Source of the DNA: Bimastos eiseni
Taxonomy: Eukaryota; Annelida; Clitellata; Crassiclitellata; Lumbricidae
Direction of reading: 5' to 3'
DNA: 64,000 bases
Assembly: GCA_959347315.1 (NCBI GenBank)
Contig: OY365810.1
Span: forward strand, 15,056,896-15,120,895
Each line of letters begins with the position of its first letter. The stretch's first letter is position 1. Below, piece after piece: positions 42,356 through 53,400 of the stretch. The translations under genes were made by a program, and so were the position numbers. The notes under the pieces are model-generated. The model was not told where the DNA came from, did not search any database, and saw only the letters and a program-made list of their open reading frames with translations.

Positions 42356-42497
42356 GACCTAGCCTATACATAGGCATGATGTAGGCCTATTTACGCCCAA
42401 TAAGTTAGTTGCACTGTTTGGGAATTGAAGGATTGGCCTGATAGCTAATTGGCTGAATGATGGCTAATTAACTGAAGTTATTTTATCTTCGTTTCAG

Positions 42498-42675
42498 CCG
42501 AAAGAAACAAACGATCGAGGAGTGAAGCCTGAGCTCCGCATGGATGGACACACCTGAGAACATTTGGGCGGCTGATGGATTTTTACCACCATTTGTGTTT
42601 AGACACTTTCTACTGAACTCCGACTAAAGCGATTTTATACAGAGGCTGTTATTAAATTAATAGTAAACATACATG
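42498..42675 (+). other. probable 3' UTR terminal exon of gene 2
   Basis: Strong acceptor TTATCTTCGTTTCAG|CCG, no long frame, and a poly(A) signal ATTAAA at 42651. It would pair with the donor at 41035. Placement in gene 2 is inference from position and strand. Confidence 0.4.
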
Positions 42676-42909
42676 TGTCACGAACCTAAAGCATGACGAG
42701 TGCGAAAAATGAGGCCGGATTTAAGCATGGGCGACGTGGGCGCCAGACCAAAGGCCCCCACCACTTATGGGTCCAACAGTAGCAACTTTTAAGTATTTTA
42801 TTCCTTTATGTCAATTGTGTCATCGGACTAGGGAAGGAACTCGATGGTTACTAGTGACTATATATGAGTGGTAGCCTACTGAATGACCATTGTATTAAAC
42901 AATCATGAT

Positions 42910-42955
42910 TTTATATATATATTATATATTTATATATACATATATATATATATAG
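42910..42955. repeat. (TA)n tract
   Basis: Interrupted TATATA runs, followed by GGGTGACACAAAAGTTCG, which may be a transposon end; no partner end was found. Confidence 0.8.
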
Positions 42956-43739
42956 GGTGACACAAAAGTTCGTTTACCGTTTCCAAAATGAGTTTTCTCA
43001 GTAGTGGCTTCATATTTTTGCAAATATTTTGTCAGTGCAAAGTCATATGAAAGACATTGGTACAAATTTGACTTTGATCGGGTCCGTGGTTGCCATTATA
43101 TAGTTTGTTCATTTTAAAATCACTGTAAAACCAAATATTTGGCTATAACACAATACCGTACGTATAGGTCTTACAGACGGAGGCTACTGTAGCGTACAGT
43201 GTTTTCGTTCTGCTTAATAACGACAAGGAATCTTTTACGGCATAGACTGGATCAACGGTTGAAGTTTCCCAACGTCTATCGATCACCACGCTCGTTGGGG
43301 CGGTGTTTGAGCTAACCAACGTTCTTTGACTAAGGATCTTTATAAACCTTGAGAGACTAAATAATCCACAAGTTCTCAATAGAAGAGATCCGGAGAGTTT
43401 TCGTGGCCAATCTTTTGGCTTTCTTTGTGACTAGAGCTTGTACTCAAGCCATTTCGTCGTCACAGATAGTGTGCATCATAAAATACTCCCAAGATCATTA
43501 TCAACAAATAACTTTCGTTGCCTAACACTGCCGTTGTCTCTCGAACGCCTGCTTCGCATATTGCTCAAGAATGCATATGTAATGCAGTACTGCGAGTTCA
43601 GAATGGTACCATTTGGCACAACGTGAAGACTTGTGATACTCATTCTCCCCATTTATTTTGGATGAATAAATTATAGTAAAATAAATTGCGAATTCATATA
43701 CAGTAGAACATACAATTATAATCTAGATAAGCAATCTGT

Positions 43740-44365
43740 TGCAATATTTTACCGTCCTTTCTCATATTTTACTTCAACATTAAAGGTCTGTAGAGCTAAT
43801 GCCCATCGCACAAGTTTAGCAGATTTAGACATCGAGTCTGTCAAATAGGTCAACGGATTATGACCGGTATAAATGAGAAGTTTAGAACCAATAATAATCT
43901 CTTTCAGTTTGTTTAGAGACCAAACAATAGCAAAGGCTTCTTTTTCAATAGTAGCCCATCTCTTCTGGGTATAAGTAAATTTCTGGCTAACAAACGACAG
44001 AACAGCACCAACACCAAAATCACCGTCATCGCAATAGAAATCAAAAGCCAGACCAACATCAAAGACAATCATATAAAACGACATTTGACCTAATTGCATC
44101 TTTGAACAAATCAAAAGCTTTCTGATGCTCATCTGTTCATGTCATCTTATCACGCATTTGTTTATCCGTCAAATCAGTCAATCCTTCCAAAATCCAAAAC
44201 AGATTGTCTCTAATAACCAAAGAAACCTAACATTTTTATAACCTGCACCTTCGTCACAGGAATCGTAAGATATACCATACTTTCAATTCTCTCACAATTC
44301 ATCTGAATTCTACCTGATCGAACAACATGACCTATAAAATTAACAACAACATATATCCTTTTTTC
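43740..44365 (-). pseudogene. second Gypsy pol fragment (RT end and RNase H)
   Basis: - strand 44132-43749: GVGAVLSFVSQ, RWATIEKEAFAIVW, YTGHNPLTYL and KLVRWALALQ, a Gypsy RNase H in which the usual TDHNPL is changed to TGHNPL. Upstream (44340-44150), broken frames show GHVV, P.TKVQ and FFGY, the RT connection region. It differs in sequence from the 16-18 kb element, so it belongs to another Gypsy lineage. Stops and frameshifts are present. Confidence 0.85.
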
Positions 44366-47180
44366 CAAAGATACACTAGAATCTGCGATAAAATGATCTC
44401 ATATGACTATGTTATTGGAATATTGATAGAGAGCGAATATATACGTACCTAGTCTAAGGTACTCTTTATTCAATCGTGTTGCACTTTCTAATTGACGTTT
44501 AATTGATATGTATAGACATTATACATGACGACAAGAATTGTCTTGATACATATACATCTATGGCATATTACATACGAGTGCTTAAAAGCAGATTAGATTA
44601 TACTATCCTATAATTAGAAATTTTACACTAAGCGTCGTTTGAGTTGCGAGGCATTGGTGGAGTCCCATCCTCGCCCATACCTGTGTTACCCATCCACTAT
44701 AGTTGATGACTCCAATTTGGGTAATTTCACTGAAAATGTCGAGGCGACAAAGTTGAGTCTACAGAAATTTCGATTAGATAGATGTAAATCTTTCAAAGTT
44801 ATGAGATGGGTTTAAATTTATCCCGGCTACAAATGACGAACGCTAAATTGTATGGATGTTGCAGTCGTACTCTCCGGTGCCACAGTCTTGGCATCATTAG
44901 GCCCACTATAACTACGACTTATCGATCTTCCTCTATGCATGGTATAGAGAACTTAGTGTTTCTTTGCATGCTAATCAGCTTCTTCGCAGCTGTTAGTAGA
45001 TCTAAAAGCATCGGTTAATGTCGGTTTCTTCGACCGATAAGTGTATCGAGTTTCCATTTTTAGAGAAAGTAATGCTTGAAACAGACTCCAAACAGATCTA
45101 ATGAACCACTTTATCTAGTAACTATATAGCAGAATGACATCAAGAGTGATTTGCTTCTTTATAGATGTTTATGTTCAATTTGCGTTTTTGCTTGAAAATC
45201 CAGACAGCTAATGTAGCTCATGTCAGACTTACCTAATGCTAACGAGTTGAGACGAGTGGACATTCAGTGGAGCATAACGGTGGTTCACCTGTCTCTATGT
45301 TTGAGCATGTTTCTGCGTATAATAAGTTCAGTATAACTAGACATGAAGATGAAGAATTATGTCTGTACATGGAAGCGAGAACGTTTTTGTATATGATAAT
45401 TACGTGGTATATGATAATTACATTTTGTCGATTTTCTTGAATGAGACTTTGTAAAAGCTGCAATAAAAGGGTTTACGAGTGATTTATTGTTGGCAGAAGA
45501 TAGCAGATGATAAGTTTAGCGTAAAAGGTCAAACACTAAAGCCCTTCGTGTGACTGAAGGGGAAATAGCCGAGGGGCATAAGAATTGACGTACACTGTCA
45601 CCGGTAGGACAGAAAGTTTTATTGCTAAACGCAACAAATGTCGTTGCCGGGAACGATTTTAAGAACTTACCTTCTTTAAATATTTGATTGTTATGCAAGT
45701 TTAATTCTTTAATACAGCGAGATCGAGAGAGAGCCAGCATCACTGACGTACGTCATAGTAGTTAAATTTTATTGATATGACGTCATAATGTAAAAGACGA
45801 AAGATTATCGTCCATAAGGCACTGCAAAGAGACTACTCACCAGGCGGCTACATTTTTTGGTTCAGAATGTTTTTCAATGCAGCTGTCGAATACTACATGC
45901 TAAACCTGTGTTGGACGTGTTCTGTTTAAACTATGTGAGATACCTGCCATGCCAAGATTCTCATGACGACGAGTGTTGATGGGACCCAGTAGTCAAGTGA
46001 TTGCGCGATGTCTGAGTTATTGATTGCTACAGCCTCACAGGTTATTAATTAGTAACTTACTATTAATGTCATAACAGTAGATAACTTTGCTGCGAAAGTT
46101 CACGCTTAGAAGTAAGCTTACCGTCTGTAAATTAAGAACTGGCTTGGTCATCAGATAGTACAGCACACTATCCTGAAAACAGACAGAGAATGGCAACGTG
46201 CTGCTGCCAATCTTCGCCATGCAGTCAACCAGTTGGATTAACTGCAGGCAGTAGAAAGTCATCACAAGTTTGGCATCACCCACAAATAGGCCAATTTTAG
46301 ACATTTTCAATTTGAGTTATTTGCTTTTACTTGGATTGAAATGCAAGGCAAACATTGGCGCTGGGGCAAAAACACAAAAAGATGCAAATCAGAGACACGA
46401 TTGTGTGTAGAAATAGCCAGAGAAAGTTCGGAAATGACATACTACACAACCATAGCAAAGACTACAAACGAGTGAACGAAAACAGAGTTCGTGAGAGTAA
46501 AACTGAATGAGAGAAAACGGAAAGCGAGAGAGCGGACATGGCAGTGATAGCGAAAGAGGGAAAAAGAGACGCGGAGTTTGAAGATTGAGAAAAACAAGAG
46601 ACAAGGTTAGCAATTGGGTGTAAGAGATAGAGAGAGAGAGACATAGGTGATATATGGAGATAGATAAATATTTGACAGTTAGAGATATATAGCCTAGATA
46701 AATGAGAGAAAGACAGAAATAACAGATAGAGAAATAGATGGATTGATAAATAGATGCACATATAGGAAGATGAATTGAGATGAACTGAGAAAGAAATAGT
46801 AGATAGATTGATATATGCTTGAATAAACAGATCTATACATCGAATGATAGATAGACAAGTGTATCGAGAAAATTATTATTAGATAGGCCTACACAGAGAG
46901 AAATTGGTTAATATACAGTGCGATGAAGAAAATATGTCGTTTGGTTGAGTAAAAGTAAGACAACATGAGACTGAAAGTAAGATCGAAACTGAAATAATAT
47001 GGGCGCAGCAGAGACAGCACGTACTTATGAGCGAGAAGTACGGTTTTAAAGTGAGTGAGAGATTGAGAACATAATGTAGGCTATATTGTTTAGAGTATCT
47101 GCGTATTGTAACTCTGATTGTAACGTCTAATAACGTTCAATCACAGACAACTACGTCAGTTTAACGAGTACTACGTCAAA
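44366..47180. other. no gene seen
   Basis: AT-rich. Frames at 44806-45018, 45239-45463, 45516-45743 and 46035-46310 have no recognised motif and no paralogue. 46490-46780 is purine-rich GAGA/GATA low-complexity sequence. Confidence 0.45.
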
Positions 47181-47184
47181 ATGG

Positions 47185-47804
47185 GAAATAATGAACTGCC
47201 TGAGCGACTTGTAATGAGTGGACTACCCAAATGTACCCTACTTAATATTATGCAAAGCCATGATCCTACAGAGAAAATGTGACGCATTTGGCCCATCACA
47301 TTTTCTCAAGCAAGCAGTTGGAAGGTAGTTCTGTTTTGACCTCAGGTCTGAGGTGAATACAAAACTATCTTCGAACACCTTAATTTTCTCATATCAGACT
47401 GAACGCAACATAATCATTCAATAAACTGGTCTCCTGAATTTGGCTTTCGAGTGGCGCTTTAAAAGTTTAGAGAAGTTAACGATTACGATTAGTTATTTGT
47501 AGCAGCATAATTTTTATACTGTACGCCATTTTCTTTTCGTCTGTGCCTTTAGATGGAACTTATTCGTGTTGAATTGTTTACTTGTGGTCGTTGTGGAGGC
47601 AATCAATTATCAGAACTTAATCAAAGGAGAATACAGGGACGGATCTAAAACTAACGTATACCGAAACTGACCAAATTAAGTGAAGAATAAGGCAAAAAAG
47701 AAAATGAGACAGGAGATCTAGAGTAAAAACTCAGAGTAGGACAGAGAAACGGAAGTGAAAAACACAGAATGCACTGAGAACGGAGATAGAGAGTAATGAA
47801 ACAG

Positions 47805-47837
<33 letters not shown>

Positions 47838-47865
47838 CGATGATGACGATGATGATGATGAGTCC
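47185..47865. repeat. duplicated block, copy A
   Basis: Matches 49857-50503 in the same orientation over ~650 bases: AACTGCCTGAG at the start, GGAAGGTAGTTCTG in the middle, and CGTATACCGAAACTGACC, AAAAACACAGA and GGAGATAGA toward a shared (GAT)n end. Identity is roughly 80% by eye, with indels. Non-coding. Confidence 0.85.
47805..47865. repeat. (GAT)n microsatellite
   Basis: GATGAT run with GAC interruptions. It ends the duplicated block; a shorter version ends copy B at 50482. Confidence 0.93.
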
Positions 47866-47982
47866 TTAGCCCTCAGACCGGTCCAGTAATTGGCTTATAT
47901 GCCACCCACGTTTTACAAGGGTAAGGTGATCTGGGCAATTAACTTGTCCAGTGACCAGGGTCACTACGGAGTGGCTTGAGCT

Positions 47983-48203
47983 TGACTTCTCTGGCTTGAA
48001 CCTTCCAGGATGGACGGTGCCAAAACAGCCGGAATTCGCTGACCTGTGTAATTTATACACCTGCTGATATTGTATAAATCTAAGCAGTGTCTTAATTGAG
48101 TAAATTTTATGAAGTTGATAAAGCATTGTACAAAATGTAATGTAGGGCCTATAGCTCAAAAATAGCAGACTTATTTTTGCTGACTTGGTGCCACCAATCG
48201 CCT
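47983..48203. repeat. 221-bp repeat R, copy 1
   Basis: Nearly identical to 49332-49553, with only a few substitutions seen by eye. Starts GACTTCTCTGGCTTGAACC and ends in GACTTGGTGCCACC. Its right edge runs into a tRNA-like block that copy 2 lacks. Confidence 0.9.
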
Positions 48204-48272
48204 GATTCGAACCTGCGACCTTCCACTAACACGGCATAGAACGTACATCCATCGCTACACCACCGCGTCCCA
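48201..48272 (-). repeat. tRNA-like SINE head
   Basis: - strand GGGACGCGGTGGTGTAGCGA (A box GTGGTGTAGCGATGG) and GCAGGTTCGAATCA (B box), about 45 bases apart, fit a tRNA-derived pol III promoter. If joined to repeat R (read on the - strand) it would make R the body of a SINE whose second copy lacks the head. Not a functional tRNA as far as I can fold it. Confidence 0.55.
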
Positions 48273-48279
48273 CATTCAT

Positions 48280-49240
48280 CTATAAAGCAATTAATTCTGT
48301 AGCTTAGAATTCTAAAACTTAACTCAGTACTGTAGTCCTTCCCGTGTAGGTCTTCATATCGAGGAAAGCATCTCCTCCTCCTCCACTCGTCTCCTCTGTC
48401 CATGTCCAGGTCCTTCTCGTTTTCGTCCCATGATATCTCCACTCTCCAGGCATCTCAGGTCGTCTGTGATGGTTTCCAGTCAGTTCTAGAAGACAAAACA
48501 ATAATGCAAAAAGTCATAAAGTTAAGAAATGGAGTGAACTAGATAACATGGAGAAAAAGACGTAGAGTAGGATAGATTGAAAGAGAGCAAACAGTAACTG
48601 TATACATGTATCATTTAGCTGAGCCGCAATATGCCAAAATAATTTCTTTCAACAGCAAAGCATAGGGACAGTGTTGTCAAAAGCTTTCTTCAAAAATCTC
48701 GTTCCATCCATCCACAACAGGGAGGCAGCCACACCTAAGACAACATTTTGGACACAAGAAAAGAGAAAATAGAGTCAGCAAACCCAGGGGCGTCCAGATA
48801 GGAGGGAGGATCCAAGGCAATTTCAGGTGGGGGATAATTGATTGGTCTTAGGGGGGAATAACTTGCCTTCCTGACATCTTGGACCAGTGGGTTTGCCTCC
48901 ATCGTTCAGGGGGTATTGATGCCCCTGAGTAGACCCATGAAGTGGGAAATAGAGATAATAGAGCTGTAGGCAGACTTAAGACAGGAGGAAAAGAAATTTA
49001 GGAAAGAGACAGGCAGAAAAGATATAAAATGCTCTGTGTTTCATTATCCTGGTCGACATTTTGCTACTTGATTAGAATCCTCCAAACGAACCGACGTTTT
49101 TATTAGCAACCAATCTATGGGATTTTTCGCAAACCTTCATAAAAACTGAAACTAACCAATAGCCGCTTGCAGGACAGTCGACGGCGATCACGAACAGCTC
49201 TCGATAACCGAAGACAGGTAGCGCTTCATGTCAGATGCCA
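48280..49240. other. no gene seen
   Basis: Short frames only. A GGGGCGTC/GGGGG-rich stretch lies near 48790-48920 (CCAGGGGCGTCCAG, GGGGGATAAT), reminiscent of hAT-like ends, but no matching pair was found. Confidence 0.4.
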
Positions 49241-49251
49241 CAGCACCTCGA

Positions 49252-49381
49252 CCAGGATGGACGGTGCCAAAACTGCCGGACTTCTCTGGATTGACCTGAA
49301 GCTACCAGGATGGACGGTGCCAAAACAGCCGGACTTCTCTGGCTTGAACCTTCCAGGATGGACGGTGCCAAAACAGCCGGA
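49252..49381. repeat. tandem CCAGGATGGACGGTGCC units
   Basis: Three units start at 49252, 49305 and 49353 (53- and 48-bp spacing): CCAGGATGGACGGTGCCAAA, then AC(T/A)GCCGGACTTCTCTGG. The last unit continues into repeat R copy 2. Confidence 0.92.
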
Positions 49382-49553
49382 ATTCGCTGACCTGTGTAAT
49401 TTATACACCTGCTGATATTGTATAAATCTAAGCAGTGTCTTAATCGAGTAAATTTTACGAAGTTGATAAAGCATTGTACAAAATGTAATGTAGGGCCTAT
49501 AGCTCAAAAATAGCAGACTTATTTTTGCTGACTTGGTGCCACCCATCGTCTGG
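49332..49553. repeat. 221-bp repeat R, copy 2
   Basis: Counterpart of 47983-48203. Same internal sequence through GCATTGTACAAAATGTAATG and GCTCAAAAATAGCAGAC. Confidence 0.9.
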
Positions 49554-49608
49554 CATTCTGAAGCTCAAATTGCCTGTCTTGCTATGGCATTGGCTGCTTA
49601 TATGAAAA

Positions 49609-49783
49609 TAGTGCCGTACCGAGGGGGACCAGCGGGGCCGTAGCCCAGGGCGCAAATGTGGAAATGGCGCAAATTTCAGGATGGAATAACTTATTATTCC
49701 ATAAAATGCACTATCTTAAAAATGTGGGGGCGCGCCAAATTGATGCTAGGCATAGGGCGCAATTGTTGCTCGGTACGGCCCTG
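49609..49783. mobile_element. hAT-like MITE with 8-bp target duplication
   Basis: The 175-bp element has inverted ends TAGTGCCGTACCGAG and CAGGGCCGTACCGAG (reverse complement of the right end) and is flanked by TATGAAAA (49601-49608) and CATGAAAA (49784-49791), an 8-bp duplication with one mismatch. The CAGNGCCGTA ends and 8-bp duplication are hAT hallmarks. GGGCGCAA/TTGCGCCC subterminal repeats are also inverted. No transposase. Confidence 0.85.
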
Positions 49784-49856
49784 CATGAAAAGGCTTGGGT
49801 TATGGCTAGAATAAAAAGACCTCAGAGGGGCAGTCATGGATCCATACAATCCAACG

Positions 49857-50503
49857 AAAATAACAAACTGCCTGAGATACTTGTAATGAGTGGACTACAT
49901 AAATCAAAATGTATCATAACTAACATTATCTCAAAGCCATGGCCCTACACAGAAAATGTGATGCAGTCGGATAATCACATTTTTTCTAGCAAGCAATTGG
50001 AAGGTAGTTCTGTGTTGACCTGATCAGGTCTGAGGTCGAAATCTAACTATCCTCAAGCACCTTAGTCTCCTCATTTCAGACTAAATGCAACATATATTCA
50101 TTCAACGCCTCTGAAACAATGCAGCGTTCTTGGATAATCTGGTTTCCTGCGTTTGGATTTCGAGCGGTGCTTTAGAAGTTTTGAGAAGTTGACGATTACG
50201 ATTAGAGTTTACAGCAGATTTTTATACGGTGTGCCATTCTCTTTTCGTCTGTGCATTCAGATGATACTTGTTCGTATTGAATTGTTTAGGCCTACATGTG
50301 TAGGCAATATATGGATCTTAACCTGACGTATACCGAAACTGACCAAAGTAAGTGAACAGTAAGACAGAAAAGAAAATTCAAAAAGAGATTTAGAATAAAA
50401 CTAAGAGTAGGGCAGTGAGACTGAAGTGAAAAACACAGAGAGTGCACTGAGAATGGAGATAGAAGGCAACGAAACAATCTGATGATGACGATGATGATGA
50501 TGA
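49857..50503. repeat. duplicated block, copy B
   Basis: Counterpart of 47185-47865. It has about 40 extra bases near 50105-50145 (GCCTCTGAAACAATGCAGCG) and lacks some of the middle. Confidence 0.85.
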
Positions 50504-50904
50504 ATACCCTGACGCAACCATGACGACATTTCGTTTGTCTAGCATAGATAACAGGTTCATCTATATTATAAATAAGTAAGTAAATTAAGCATATTCTTTA
50601 ATAACGATACAAATAATTTTAGCTTAAATTCAAACCGCTCTATGATAACATAAATAGCTAACTGACCAAGATTGTCGCAAGCTCAACTCTCTTAGCCTGC
50701 ATTATGAAGATCGAAGGACCGCTTCAATTGTGCCGCTTAGTTGTTACTTTTAAATAATTATTTCATGTTTTACCACATTTACATACATGTATTCATTAAT
50801 CGATTAGTTTTGAGTAGTTGAAATGACGATGATGAACTTTCTTTCTTGCATGAGGAATAAGTCTCTTACTTCGATGATCGATTGCCTCTTCGTTCGGGAA
50901 TCGA

Positions 50905-51130
50905 ATGGTTCGTCGTCATCTTCGTCGCATGGTTCGTCATCATCTTCATCATCTTCATCGTCTTCTGCGTCACCTTCTTCGTCATCGTCATTGTCTTTTT
51001 CGTCATCTTTTTCACCATCTTCGTCGATCGTCGTTCGTCATCTTCTTTACCATCTTCGTCCTCTGATTCGTCATCTTCTTTGCCATTCCTCAGTGTCTTT
51101 TTCGTCACCTCCTTCGACATCTTTCATTGT
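50905..51130. repeat. TCGTCATCTTC low-complexity tract
   Basis: Irregular TCGTCATCTTCATC/TTCGTC units. Ser-rich and Lys-Met-Thr-rich frames on the two strands here are artefacts. Confidence 0.85.
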
Positions 51131-53400
51131 CTCTTTTTGTCGTTTTCTTCGATGTCTGTTGTCCTCGACAGAAATTTATGAAATGTTCCAAAAACCGATA
51201 ATAGAACAAAGGAAAGTGACATCATTTTGCGATGATATCATATTTGTTTCATTGTGACGTCAAGCAAACTATATGATACAAAAGAAATCGCAACGGATGC
51301 AGTAATCGTATCGTACAATACTATACATCATTGTCGCCATTCTGCATATTGCTGTACCGCTTATACAATGCTACAATGTAGATCATGCATCGAAATAAAT
51401 AACATTTTGGATAATGAAGTATTTATATTATTAGCACAATATATTCCTAACCTCAAACTGAATCGCACGAAGCGTAACCATAAACCTTTTATTGTTTACT
51501 TCTTTGCATTTTTCATAACCGAATTTCATTTCGAGTTGCATGCCTGTTAAGAAACGATGCGTTAGGACTCAATCGGCTCGATGCCGAGGCGCTATAGAAA
51601 ATAGAAATTCAAGGGTTTGATTAGATGAGTGAGTATCAAGCTCACAAGACGTTCAGTAGTAAGGTTTCCATTTCGATCGCTCTCTTTGACAATCAAAGTT
51701 TGATTTTCACCACTCCTCTCCCTCGCCTTTCCGTTACCGTAATGCACGAGGCATTAATCGACTGTTGTGTCACTTCGAATCAAATTGCATCAATCAATCA
51801 ATCAATAATTCAATCAAGCAATCAGCATTCCAACATCACAGTCTAGTGGACAGAAGAACCATCAAGAGCAATCAGCATCCGCTCTACACCTACTGCGCCT
51901 TTGCTTATAAGTAATCAACTGATAGCTATAGTTCGACAAAACAAACTCGTAGACGTCGATGTGACAAGTAGCAGCAGATGGTACTAAACTGTTTCTAGGA
52001 GCAAGTCATAGGTTGAAACTGAAATGAGTCAGAAATTTGAGCAAAACAAACAGAGACGCAGTAGTGTTATTATATTAGCTCCAGCATTGGATGCGGCTGG
52101 TTCAACAAAGTTGGGAATCGGTTGGAAAAGCTCGTCTTGTCAAGTCAGCTTTGATATGTATATACTGCATAGCGCCTAATCCAAATTAACTACTCAGGAG
52201 CGCTCCCCGTCCAAACTAAGAATTTAAGAAACATCATAAAACTCAATGATGCTCCAGCGCCCTTGGAAGGTTCTTGAGTGATTTTCAGTCAGTTATAGGC
52301 TACCAACACACAAGTGACACAATATAGGCACGCCAAGCGCAAGACCGTGACGGCCATGGATGTCGTCTACGCGCTAAAGCGCTAAGGCCGATGGGAGACA
52401 ATAGAGACCTAACGATATTTATAATATTATTGGCAACTGTACAGCCGCCTCGCGTCGCTGCCGACGACCGGGAGCGACGCGAGGTCATGCATCGTACTCG
52501 ATGCTGAAGTAGTGTAGGCCTACCACAAAAGAACGCCATACCTGGTGCAGTTAGAGGAATTTAGTCTATAGCTTCGTTAGGCTCTGCATCGATAATCCGA
52601 AGGTTCGATAATACGAAAAAATGTTCTAGTCCGAGTTTTATTCGGATTATCGAACCTTCAGACTATCGAATCACGCTGTGGCATCATTGTGACTGCGTTA
52701 CAGAAGATTAGACCTGTGTTTGTTATTTTCAGAGAGATCTGTCAGCTCCAACGCTTCGAACTTTGGTCCCACGTGCGCATAGACCACCGCTTAACATAAT
52801 CACATTTGTCCTTTGTTACTGAACAAAACGATTATTCTGAGTTCCTATTAACTTGACAATTACGAATAAACTAATTGTATTTCTCTTTAATATTATTTGC
52901 TCACAAATTAAATTTAGTTCATTGCGAACTTAAGTGCATTTGCACTAGCATACAATTGGACAACACCTCTAACTTGACGCAGCGCTAGTCAATAAACTGG
53001 TGCCCTGCGCGTGGTCATGGAATGGCGCTTAAGAAGCTTACAAATATGATCCCGATGAGGGAATTGACGAAGCTCTTAGAAGGGACTGGCAAATGCAAAC
53101 GTTGCAGGAATTGAACTGTTTAGAGTTGTCATTTGAAACTGAATCATTGTGATTCTTCATGCAGGACGTAAGGTTGTACAAATCCATCGACTGTGTTATG
53201 AGTACTATTAATTGATAGGCCTACACAATAAAAAAATGACAAGAACCTTCTGTTTGTAATGGCAAACATCCGTGAGAAAAGAATGCGATACAAATGAATA
53301 GGTGCCGTGTTGATTCGATGGCTGTTTATTTGACCACGGTGCATAATAATCTTTATTCATAACCTAGGTACTGCAATTTTAAATCATAATTTTTGGAGTG
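51131..53400. other. no gene seen; one hairpin and one repeat fragment
   Basis: A TATAGCGC-type repeat fragment lies at about 52160-52275 (CATAGCGCCTAATCC..ACTCAGGAGCGCTCCC), plus the inverted repeat listed next. Frames at 51254-51550 and 51625-51846 are not recognisable. Confidence 0.45.
52590..52668. repeat. inverted repeat CGATAATCCGAAGGTTCGATA
   Basis: Arms 52590-52617 and 52641-52668 pair with a few mismatches around a 23-base loop. The TTCGGATTAT/CGAACC pattern recalls the ends of pogo/Tigger-type elements, so this may be a minimal MITE. Confidence 0.7.

Noticed and set aside
49167..49415. Frame with repeated LPGWTVPKQP, as if a peptide precursor
   Set aside because: The repeat units are 53 and 48 bp, so the first spacing is not a multiple of three, and the sequence is part of dispersed repeat R, open on the other strand too.
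50823..51257. Ser-rich frame
   Set aside because: Low-complexity TCGTCATCTTC tract; the overlapping frames on both strands are equally long.
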